A DNA stretch of 64,000 bases, taken from positions 8,185,001 to 8,249,000 of the forward strand of contig CM056559.1 of the NCBI GenBank assembly GCA_029721515.1. Direction: 5' to 3'. Below, in pieces: positions 13,077 through 22,963 of this stretch (its first letter is position 1; every line of letters starts with the position of its first letter). The position numbers and the translations under genes were made by a program. The notes under the pieces are model-generated. The model made no database searches, was not told the DNA's origin, and saw only the letters and a list, made by a program, of their open reading frames with translations. The stretch is from Synanceia verrucosa (lineage: Eukaryota; Chordata; Actinopteri; Perciformes; Synanceiidae).

Positions 13077-13984
13077 CTGTCCATCATGCATTGCAACAGG
13101 GAGTGGAGTGAACAGGGAGGAGAAGAAATCAAGAAAACCCATTACAAGTGTTATAAAGTCAGACATATTGGATTTAACGTGGATGTGAACAAACTCCTGG
13201 CTTCAATATAATGTTTAAACAACAGATTGATTATTAATAAATACACAGAATAATAAGTCCATTGCATGTGTCACAGCTGCTGCAACCACACATACTGTGC
13301 AGCAGAGGAAGCATATAAGCCGTGGCTGTCCACTCTCACTGCTCCATTAACTGGAGGGGAAATTAAACAGTGCCACAGGTCCTATTTCCCTGTCACCAGC
13401 CAAACAGCTGTTTGCACAGTGGTAGTTTTGTTGACCTGCTTTCAGAGTCCTTAAGTGTGTTGCAGTGACCTGATTAGTCTAGTCGAATAGTATGGGACAT
13501 AAGAGACAGATGAGGATATGAGACAGTCTACAATGTTCAGAAGTGCAAAATTAGTTTAGTGTCCTACTAACATCCTGCTAGCGCTACACTGTCATTAGAT
13601 TAAGGAATGTATTCTTTGATTTTGAAATAGCAGCCTTATGTAATTGTTGTTTGTTAGCCTTTGAGGCTATTGCATGGTTAAATCAGTTATTGTGGTCCTT
13701 GCTGCCATTATAATATCACATAGAAAGATCTATTTTAGTTGATAAACTAAACATATACAGACAGAAAAGAGAATAATATCTTTAAAACAAAATAAATGTG
13801 ATTCTGAACCTTCACCCATGCTGTACATGTGCAATGAAGTCCATGCAAGTTTAGCACTGTGTCACCAACTTTGAAATCATTCAGTCCTCCAACCATTCAC
13901 CACTGCTAAACCACATGCTGAAACCATAATCAACTGAGCGATGGCAACAATGGCATCATGGGTCAAAGAAGGCTCTGGTCTTAC
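13077..13984. other. Intron upstream of the 36-nt exon
   Basis: It has the GTAAGAC donor and an ACAG acceptor. No further exon or clear repeat was seen. Extra micro-exons cannot be excluded. Confidence 0.55.
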
Positions 13985-14135
13985 CTGATGGTATGAAGGC
14001 AGCCTGCTGCTGAAACTGCATGTTGGCCAGGGCCTGTTGGTACTGGAATACACCAGCATTGAACATAGTGGTGGCACCATTGGCTTTTTCAAGTGCAGGT
14101 CTCTTTGGTAAAGGAGGCAAGACGGGAGGGAGCCC
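13985..14135 (-). CDS. mbnl1: mbnl1 coding exon 6: KRPALEK region, constitutive C-terminal segment
   Basis: This exon encodes residues 287-336 plus the first base of codon 337. The peptide starts GLPPVLPPLPKRPALEKANG and continues NAGVFQYQQALANMQ and AAFIPS. KRPALEK is the conserved basic motif that cooperates with the preceding alternative exon in nuclear import. The Gln-rich part resembles MBNL1. The acceptor is CCTCTTCAG|GGG and the donor ATCAG|GTAAGAC (13984-13983). The exon is 151 nt, entering in phase 0 and leaving after one base. The split glycine is completed by GC from the next exon, which supports the junction. Confidence 0.92.
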
Positions 14136-14926
14136 CTGAAGAGGGGACAACACCAAAATAAAGGGATGGGAGTGAGGGAAACCAAAGGATGGTAGCGGTG
14201 ATATTCAGGACAGAGAGAAAAAAGAATTTCATTAGAAGATAAAGTGTTGCCCTTCCAAAACAGCTATTACAAACACTGGCAAGCAAGCAGTGGACTGCTC
14301 TAACTCTGTCAGAGAAAGACACAGGGGTGCTAGCTGACTAATTGTGACATCTAGCTTGAAAATAACAAAAAACTTCTTCAGCATCTTCAGCACATTGAAT
14401 CTTATGACATTTTTAATAGATATAATAATTATGTAGCACTCTAAGGCATAACTTAATCTTTCTGTAATGATAACTAAAATGATGCTAGTCGTTGTATTGT
14501 TGTTGTATTGTTGGACCATCAACAACAGGAATGATGTAGTTAGGGAAAGCTGCACTGTTAGCTCCATGATAATAGTACACTGTAAGCCGTGCTAAGACAC
14601 CTCTTCAACAACTACACATGCAATATGGAAAGTGACAGAGACATGCAAAGACTATACCTTATTAGAAACTATTACATATTCATGCCACCAATTATTTGCT
14701 TCTGGGATACACCTAAAGTGATGAACTGACCACAAAAAGCTCTTCGGCCATTTATTTTTTAAATCTGATTGGCATTTCACATAATAAATGGATGGATAAA
14801 ACTAGCTAGAATCAGTTCATTACCCTTCAGTGTTTCCACGTCTCCATCTATTTTGTTTTAGAACTACAAAGGTATATATTTTCGACACCACAGCTACATG
14901 CCAAGCTAAAAGGTGAAAGGTAGTAC

Positions 14927-14980
14927 CAGGTCAAAAGTTGCGTCGAGGGGTCGCTTCAGTGATTTGACAGCCGACTGAGT
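14927..14980 (-). CDS. mbnl1: mbnl1 54-nt alternative exon (nuclear-localisation exon)
   Basis: This exon encodes residues 269-286, TQSAVKSLKRPLDATFDL. It matches the mammalian exon called exon 5 (exon 7 in other numberings), with Asp where I recall Glu in mammals. Its KSLKRPL motif, with the KRPALEK motif of the next exon, forms the bipartite nuclear-localisation signal. Inclusion favours nuclear protein, and in mammals MBNL1 represses inclusion of this exon in its own transcript. The acceptor is GCTAATTAAG|ACT, with no pyrimidine tract next to it, as expected for an exon with a distant branch point. The donor is CTG|GTACTA (14926-14925), a non-consensus site. Being 54 nt in phase 0, it can be skipped in frame. 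Confidence 0.93.
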
Positions 14981-15095
14981 CTTAATTAGCAGGCAGCGAG
15001 CACATGATGGCAATGGACCAATGGGATTCAAGCGCATTAACATAAACCAGCAAGCGAAGGTGCATCATGAGGGCAGCAGTGCAGTGTGGGTTGGT
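14981..15095 (-). promoter_or_regulatory. YGCY-rich intronic block in front of the 54-nt exon (probable autoregulatory element)
   Basis: On the transcript strand, the roughly 115 nt before the acceptor contain about ten YGCY tetramers (TGCT, CGCT, TGCC), the MBNL binding motif. They include the cluster TGCTCGCTGCCTGCT directly before TAATTAAG, and GCTTGCTGG and GCGCTTG further upstream. In mammals the equivalent region is extremely conserved, has a distant branch point and mediates MBNL1 repression of this exon. Its boundaries here are approximate, because I cannot run an alignment. Confidence 0.72.
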
Positions 15096-16158
15096 GAGGA
15101 AAAAAAACAAACAAAAAAAAACAAACAAACAAATAAAAACAAATCATTGGAATGCAATATACAACAATAACAAGACTAGGGCATGCACATTAATGGCTCT
15201 ACTGTTACTGGAAAGATTTATTAGATTTTAGTTTACTGACAGAAGAAAATTCAGTTTCTTGTTGTTGTGCACAAAAAGGTTGGCAGTTTTGTTAAATTAA
15301 AATTTATGGAAATCCTGGTTTATTGTGTAGACATAAACAACAGGTTTAAATGGCAGGTTAAGTTAATTTTGACTCCTGGTCCCAGAGCAGTTTTCAATCC
15401 AGCTATGTGATTACTGTTTTCACACAGGTACTTTCCCGGAAATGTCAGCTTAATGTCACTATACAATGGCAATAAATGTGAATTAACTAATTGCTTTTAA
15501 TTAATTAACTAAAAATAGCCTAAATATCATAAAGATGTTTGCGTGAAAGATCAACTGAAATCAAGCTTACCCTCCTTTTTTTGGAATACCTGCTGCATAT
15601 CATCAGAATTTGGCTGAACAAAATCTCACTGTGTCCTTTCATAAATATATTATTATAAGTTAGCACTGCATTGCAGACACAAGGTTGAAATTAACAGCAG
15701 TCTTCACAATTTTCAGCAAAAGAAATGACTGCGGACAACAGCAAAATATACGACTAACAAAGCAGGAAAACAAGGAGCAGCAGGAGGAGGAGGGGGGCAG
15801 TATAGGCTCGGTCACGTACTAGCACAATCACCATAGCCTGCTGCTAATGAAGCACACATTGGCTCTGTATCTTCTCAGTGCAGGAACATGTGCTGGGAGT
15901 GTAAAGTGTATGTTAAAGCACAGGATTGAAGGCGTTCACTTAAACAGCTACATGAAACTGGAAACTCAAGGCCCAACTAAGAGTGTTTGTAGTATACACA
16001 GGTCAAGTTGAACGAGCCGTTAGAAAAAGCATTATGATGTTTTAGGTCATCACATGAGAAATCAAGTCTGGCTTCTACTCTAGGTTACATTTCATAGTTA
16101 TGTCTGACTTCACAGCTTGAGTTCTTATCAGTGCTGCACTGTGTGGACAGATACCTAC

Positions 16159-16398
16159 CATGGCTGCAGCAGCCGCAGCCTGGTTCACTTGGTGTTGGGC
16201 GGCTTTGATCTTGGCCTGCAGGTGAGCCGGAGGGTGAAAGTACTTGCACTTCTCCCTCGAGCAGCGTCCCTTAATGTAGTCCATACACACAGTGACTGTG
16301 TTGTCGTTGGTGTCAATCATAGTGCTATCTGATGGGTGAGCAAAGCGGCAGTCGTTCTCCCCACGTGTGCAGTTGCCCCGCTGGTATTCCCGACACAC
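16159..16398 (-). CDS. mbnl1: mbnl1 coding exon 4: zinc fingers 3 and 4
   Basis: This exon encodes residues 189-268, starting VCREYQRGNCTRGENDCRFA. Both C-terminal CCCH fingers are complete within it. Finger 3 is C190-C198-C205-H209 (CX7CX6CX3H) and finger 4 is C226-C234-C239-H243 (CX7CX4CX3H). STMIDTNDNTVTVCMDYIKG and YFHPPAHLQAKIKAA are close to invariant in the MBNL family. The tail is NQ followed by Ala6 and Met, shorter than the mammalian Ala/Gln stretch as I remember it. The acceptor is CACCAG|GTG and the donor ATG|GTAGGT (16158-16157). The exon is 240 nt in phase 0. Confidence 0.95.
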
Positions 16399-16859
16399 CT
16401 GGTGCACAAAAACACACCAGCAAACCATTTTTATTTGGTTTTACGAGCCTCAGACACACAAACAGCAGACCCCCACACACACATTGTGAAGTTACTTTTC
16501 ACTTTACTTCACATTTGATGAAGTAATCAATCTGTTCAGTCATTTCAGAACTTGACAATCACTTTACCAGGCTGAGCTAACCAATCTTAGTGACAGGTTC
16601 GGCCATTACTGTTGATAGATAGGCAGAACAGATCGTAACCAGTGTTTACAGGCTCATCAATCACATGCCGTTTATCCATTATTCAAATGAGCTGTGTTGT
16701 TGTTCTTCCTCATAAAGACAGAAGGGGGCAGCATGTGCATGAACAGTTGGGAAACTGATTGCCTCAGCCTGAATGTAGGGGCTCAATGAGGCTCATGGGA
16801 AATATGAGGTTTGTTACTCCCAAGGGAGACTGCAGCTGACGTAATCACCAGCCCACGCA

Positions 16860-16864
<5 letters not shown>

Positions 16865-16893
<29 letters not shown>
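16865..16893. repeat. (AC)n microsatellite
   Basis: A pure AC dinucleotide run of about 14 units inside intron 3. Confidence 0.95.
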
Positions 16894-16894
<1 letters not shown>

Positions 16895-19256
16895 GGTGAG
16901 TGCACATATGAATTATGAGGCAGCATTTTTTTCTCCCAGAATTAAATGTTGACACTTAAAAAGCTGTGTAATAACTTAAGATCTCTGTTTGAGCAGTGGC
17001 AGTCACCACTGAGTCTGAATTGCATCCAGAATCCCATCCTACTCCAGATGAAATGTAATTTCATGGTGCGTTGTATCGACCTATCATTTATTGTAATAGA
17101 ACAAGCCATTTTACCAAATGTCTGTTTACCAGTCTCACTGTCTGCATGCATAAAGGATTTGATTTGTGGTGGAACGACTGTCAGACAAAAGGCCACCAAC
17201 AGTGTAATCTACAAACTAACCCTGCTCTGTCTCCGGTCATGACAGCTCATCATCTACAATCACCGATCTCTGTGAGCGGCAGGGCAGGACTCTCTGTCTC
17301 TCTCTTTCTGTCTGTCTCTTACGTACCTATCGGAAATACTCACATATGAGCGTGCACCTACAAATGATGCACACTCACGCACATTCATTCCCACCGCAGC
17401 CACAATCACCACTGCTGCTGCTGGTCTCTTTTTAAAAAACAAAGAGACTGTCTTGTTGTCAGGCAGATGTTGGAGAGGTGGGCGAGGGAGGGAGGAAACA
17501 AGGAGAGAGGAAAATGTAAGAGTGGTTGATAAAGGACAGACAGATTGGGTTCAAGGAGACAGAGTCAGAGTCTTTGGGATCGAGTGAGGAAAAAAACTAA
17601 ATGGAATCTATTTGATGTTCTCTACACCAGGTGTGGACCAGCATTTTTTTTTTCTTAACAGTAGTTAATCATGCAACAGAGGGAGCTAAGTGCTTAGTTG
17701 GACAAACAAATAAAAGGCCTGTTAATCATATTTCTGTCTCCATGGTAACTGTTCCCCTGGGCCATTTACATCACCATGGTTTCAGGTAAGCAACATTATG
17801 ATTTTATGCATGCTGAAAGGCTGCAGTATAACTCCATAAAAGACAGACAGAGAGACTGACAGGAAACTATTTCCTCGGGAAAACAGTCTGGATTGTTTTC
17901 TAAAATAGGAATTTCTCTCAGCCTTAAAGAAATAGCCTGAAATATATCTACTCCACAGAATCCCAGCTATGTTTATTTTGAACGACACACACTACAATCT
18001 AAAATATGCGTGGCCCTTTCCTCTGAGATATTTTTAACAAACCTAGTTCCCAACAGATTAGGCTGGGATGGGAATTTGTCCAGTCAGAAAGCTTCACCAG
18101 CACAAACGGGCCGTTAACCACTGGGCCTGAATATCTTGAGGGGTAAACGACAAAAATGTGTGGATTTTACCTTAATTGTTGTATTTGGTTGATAAATATC
18201 ACATGTCGGTAAGTTTGTTTACTGGTGTTTGACTTTTTAGAATGCCATCAACAATTGTTTCAATTGTCCCAGTCTGTTATTTCTCCATCAACAACAAGTC
18301 TACAACGTCTTCACACCAGTCACGATTCCTCCTCCTGTGAAATTCAATCATAACTCCCTCCTTTGTTTCTGCTATCTTTGTCTCTGCTTGCCCCAACTGC
18401 TCCCCTGATGACCACAACAGGTCTACAAATTGATTTCCTATCCACCCCTCCATCTCTTTTTCCTGTCATTGACCTGATCCCTCGCTCTGCATGTCGTCCA
18501 CTCATTCATCGGGGACAGAGACTTCCTCAGCCTCACCCCCATTAATTACCCAGCTCCCCAAACGTTACATCTTAAATACAACCTTTCTAATGCTCTTGCA
18601 CACCTCCTGCCTGCCTCCAACGATTTCCCCATCATTCCACTGCGAGTGTTTCCCGGGCGGGGCTGCATAATGGATGAGATTGACTCACTGTCCAATTAAT
18701 GATTATCTGAACACAGCTCGAGGAGTGGCACTCAACAGGTTTTCAAATAACTGACTGCCTTCATAGAAGAATTAAAGATTTCTCTGCAAAACACTACACA
18801 CCAATAGTGTATAAGTTGATCTTGTGCCAAACAATGCTCCTGTTGATGGGATGCAACACTGACATCGCTGGTGTCTGTAGTAAGATACTCTCATTAACGT
18901 CTCTCTGTCTCTTTGCTTAAGTCTGGGTAATGACTGTATTATGGTAATGGGATGTAGTTGCTGTGACAGAAACTATGTACCAGATACATAATTAAAGTCT
19001 ACAAACAGAAATTGTTGAGGCTAGACTTTCCAACCCATGCCTTTAATATTCAAATAGGCACAGCCCACATTTCAAAGCCCAATCTGTTTACATAGCTGGA
19101 AAAAGACCCTCACCGGGTGCACTGTTTACCAGAGTTTTGTCAATCTATCTTTTAATCTGTGTCTGATATGAAAATGAAATAACTATGCAAATCCTCTCAT
19201 CTGTGTGGTCTATGGTGTGCATGTGCTTTTGTAGTCGTGTGTTTCATACCTGCGTC

Positions 19257-19287
<31 letters not shown>

Positions 19288-19300
19288 GCATGTGTGTTGC
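19257..19300. repeat. (TG)n/(CA)n microsatellite abutting the exon 3 donor
   Basis: On the transcript strand this is a CA-rich tract beginning about seven bases into the intron, after GAG|GTGAGC. It runs about 40 nt. The part nearest the donor is interrupted (CACACATGCACACGC) and the distal part is pure. CA-rich RNA is a known hnRNP L ligand. Confidence 0.93.
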
Positions 19301-19304
19301 TCAC

Positions 19305-19523
19305 CTCCAGTCTGTCTGTCCTCATGAGTTTCTGTGCAGCAGCAGCAGCAGCAGCTGGTACGGGGACACTGGGGTTGCTGGTAACCAGTACGGGGCCACT
19401 GGGTAAGATGTCCGCGGGCATCAGGCCGGGCGACACGGGGCCAAGGTAGGGGTTGAACGCAGCGGCCGCTGCTGCAGCAGCATTCACGTTGGTTGCAAGG
19501 CTGGGTGTGACTGAAAACATGGG
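19305..19523 (-). CDS. mbnl1: mbnl1 coding exon 3: alanine-rich linker between the zinc-finger pairs
   Basis: This exon encodes residues 116-188, PMFSVTPSLATN to KLMRTDRLE. It is the flexible linker between the two RNA-binding modules; in MBNL1 this linker supports splicing activity and high-affinity RNA binding. It carries two alanine runs. One is Ala8 with mixed codons, containing a GCGGCCGC site at 19462-19469. The other is Ala7, encoded by (GCT)6 GCA at 19335-19355. The core FNPYLGPVSP matches MBNL1. The acceptor is TTTCCACAG|CCC and the donor GAG|GTGAGC. At 219 nt in phase 0, it could be skipped without a frameshift; exon 3 skipping is known for mammalian MBNL1. A CA repeat lies immediately inside the following intron. 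Confidence 0.93.
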
Positions 19524-22500
19524 CTGTGGAAATGTGCAAAATGACAGAGCTGGTCAAAATGTAGCAAAATTATTTCACTCTGATCTGTCACAAAATCTTT
19601 AACTAAAAATGTTGAAAAGTTTGCCAACAAGTATGATGCCATCCTTCCTCAACCTGACTCAAATTACTTGTTGGAGATATATGAGGTAAGACGTGAAACA
19701 AGAGAGGCCAAACAGAGGACAGGAACTGTGGTTGGGGATTTGGGGGCAAAGAAGATGTCAAAAATAGACGAATAAGCTGAGCTTTCTTTGATTGCTGCCT
19801 GCCTTTCATATGAGATAACTCATGTATGTGGCATCACCAAATCCCTACAGGGATCAGATGGAATCACTTGCTTCACACACCAGAGATCACACACATATAG
19901 GACTAATAAGGCTGACAGACGTCAAGCTGTGTGTGCATGGGAGGAGGAGATGGGCTGTACAAACATGCACTGCCTTTACGTTCTTTACTGGTGTTTGAAA
20001 GACACATTCTGTGAGAGGCAGGCTAAGCAGTATGCTAGGTGACATAGCGCAGTTTTCCCTGCATGTTCTTGACCTCAGCCCCAGTGTGCGTATTGTCTCT
20101 TGAGTCCCTGCCAACACGACACAGTGAGTAATAGAGGAGCGGCAGCCAAGGCTGGACAGCTACATTCCTCCCAAAAGCTCCTCTCGCTCCGGGATGACTC
20201 AGAAAAGCAGGAATAATGGCATGGACTCTCTAATTCTTTCTTTGCTCCTCTCTGGAATGTCTTAAGAATTACGTCCTATCACAAGGTACCGTGGAAAAGT
20301 CGATGAGTCTCTCAAGCTGTCATCAGTTTGGGATATTCGCAGCTGTGACATCAGTGAAAACACTCACAGTCATGGCTATGCAGTGACATCATCTTGCAAA
20401 AAAAAATTGTGATCTGAAATGTCCCTCCACTTAGGACTGAACTGTCTCCCATAATGATAGGACATCTCTTGCTATGAAGCACAGTCATAACAGATTGAAA
20501 ACAGGTATATTAAATAGGAAAACATCTCACTGCACACGTTTGTGTTGCCACAGTTTTCTGGTATTTGTCTCTTAATTTCTTAGTTACAGTGATTCCTCCT
20601 ACCATACTTAATCCAAAACTAGAAAAGCAGATTTATATAAAATCAATCAATCAATTTAAATCACATACGTTAAAATTAAATACCAAAATGACTCGTCTGC
20701 ATCACAACTGTATGTAACAATAGAAGCTGAAAGTGAGTGAGACAATGCCAACAACTCAACTTGGTGTGTTTCAGTGTTGGTGTAAAATTTCTTACCGTAT
20801 AGTCTGAAATAACATGCAATCAATATCGAAAATGCTTACCCACAGAAAGATTAAAGGGCATACTCATTGGTTGTACAATCCTATTAATATAATATAACTA
20901 TTCAAATGTCATCAGTTTTAATTACCAAAATTATAAAAGAAAATTGTAAACGATGAATGGAAAATATGGTAATTTAAAAAAAAAATACAAATAAAATAAA
21001 AATAAGTGCACACAATGTCATAATAAATAAATAGACAAATAATTTACTTATAATTTATACGATATAGTCAAATTTGAAAATTACAACTTAAAATGAGATG
21101 TTGTGACTTTTGCTGAACAACATACTACAAATGACAATTATGGCATACTGCAATGTGACAACAACATAAAAAACAGTTTAAGAACAAAACACTGTCATTG
21201 TGCAGCTTTATGTACAGTATTTTAAGTTAAGTGCCACCATTAGCTAAGATAAGCTACTGGTGTGTTACTGATTGTGAATGTCTGCGCCACACAAGTGCAC
21301 CACATGTCGACTTTAAATTTGAACAACCCTGACTTCAGATTTGTTAGAGATTGTTGGATTCCTATTTTACATGCACCGTGCACACTCTGGGTTCTGGTGC
21401 AACCACTAGCCTCCCTGTTTGCCCCCGACCCAAACATGGAAATACATCTAATTACAGACACAAGATGTCACTGGAATGTCCTTCCCTTGTGGCTTTTATG
21501 GTTTTATTTCACTTATTTCTAAACACATACCATTCAGCAGGAGCGTGTGAGCGAGTGAGAGAGAGAGAGAGATAGCACTGTAGATAGATATAATTGTAAA
21601 GTGGGCTGTCCGCTGACGTTGACTCTGTAATAAAAAGCATCACGATCACCATCGCTCACAGACAGCTGTAATGGATCCTAATTACTTCACCCTCTGCAAA
21701 GTTCCATGCGTGAAATGAAAGCGCTCTCCTACGCACATGGAAAGAGGGTGGACGGCTATAGACACAAAATAAAAGTGGGAGAGCAGCACATATAATAGGG
21801 TAGATATACCAGGGATGGAGGCAGGAAACTGAGCAAAGGGCTCAAGGGAGGGATGGAGGAAAAAAGTCAGATTCCTGGAAAGGCTCATACCCGGTCTTCC
21901 CCTTTGTTCCCTTAGTACACAACATTGCTCTGTTTTCTTTGCTTTTCTTTGTAGTGCAGGTCATCTCTCCCCACTGCTGTCACCCTTCACTTTACCTGCC
22001 TCTCTTTACACTGTTCATTTATCTCTTCCTGCCCGGCTCAGTCCTTCCTGTCTTCTTCAGCTGTGTCCTTCTCTGTCAGCCTATCTTCCTCCTCCTCCTT
22101 ACTTTCTCTTTCTCCATGACATAAACAGAAAGGGGAGGCCTTGCAATCCCTGGGAGATCTATTGCTTCTTTAAACCCTTTCATGGTTTCCTCGGTTCCTC
22201 TCAATAGGCCTCTCGACTCCAGCCCCTCTTTCCCAGATAAGGGCGACAAGCCATTGGCTGAGTGTGCACGTGCATGTGCGTCCAAGCATGCAGTATCTGA
22301 ATAGTTTTTGAATAGTCGGAGACAAATTCGCTCCACCGCTTTCACTTGAACATAAAAGAACGAGGCAGAAGACAGAGGAATTACTTGAAGCCTGACTGAC
22401 AGGTCTCATTGACTCTGTAAGGTCTCATGGATCAGGCAGGGAAGGGTTCATTTGAACTGGCTGACTGGCTCTGGCCATCACCTTGAAGATCCTTTGTGCA

Positions 22501-22792
22501 AGCAGCATAGTCACTGAGCCATTTCTGGTGTAATTTACTGCATGGCTATACACGCCTGACAATAATAATGATACTATAATACTTTATTGATCACTGAATA
22601 AAAATTCTCCCACAGTGGATTCAGTGTCTGACAGCTGAGTCCTCAAGGCTAACATGATATTCAGAAGACTATTATGATGACTCATTTAAGTTATTTTAGT
22701 CAGTTCTTGTTCTGTCAATACCCCCACATGTGTAATCCGCATTTATTTATGCTCATGTGAGCCGGCCGGTGTGTGCACATGCATGCTCTCAC
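19524..22792. other. Intron 2 of mbnl1
   Basis: A 3.3-kb intron with the GTGAGAGC donor and TTTCCACAG acceptor. It includes an A/T-rich stretch around 20620-21180 and a short GA run near 21557-21572. No other exon is supported. Confidence 0.6.
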
Positions 22793-22963
22793 CACTGGCT
22801 GTAGCTGTGTGCCGGGCATCATGGCGTTGGCAAGCTGCATCTGCTGGGCCAGCATGGCCATGTTCTTCTGCTGGATGAGGTTGTTCCTTCCATTGATCTC
22901 CAGCTGGGTCTTTAGGTGAGGAGGAGGGTGCAGGTACTTACAGTTCTCCCTGGAACAGCGGCC
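22793..22963 (-). CDS. mbnl1: mbnl1 coding exon 2: rest of zinc finger 2 and linker
   Basis: This exon encodes residues 59-115, starting GRCSRENCKYLHPPPHLKTQ and ending MMPGTQLQPV. C61, C66 and H70 complete CCCH finger 2 (CX7CX4CX3H with C53). The linker contains LEINGRNNLIQQKNMAMLAQ, which matches MBNL1; MBNL2 and MBNL3 have KTAAAM at this point. The acceptor reads GCATCAG|GGC and the donor CCAGTG|GTGAGAGC (22792-22791). Both phases are 0 and the exon is 171 nt. It is separated from the first coding exon by a 21.3-kb intron. The CX4C spacing of the second finger is characteristic of the tandem MBNL zinc-finger fold. Confidence 0.95.

Larger units (their letters stand above)
16399..19304. other. 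Intron 3 of mbnl1 with two CA repeats
   Basis: A 2.9-kb intron between exon 3 and the zinc finger 3-4 exon. It contains an (AC)n tract at 16865-16893 and the CA-rich tract next to the exon 3 donor. I saw no other exon. Confidence 0.6.

Noticed and set aside
17741..17754. X-box-like GTCTCCATGGTAAC
   Set aside because: The fourth consensus base is a pyrimidine, so it does not meet GTNRCCNNRGYAAC.
19197..19304. Continuation of the exon 3 reading frame into His/Thr-rich sequence
   Set aside because: It is read-through of the CA repeat beyond a good GTGAGC donor, not coding sequence.
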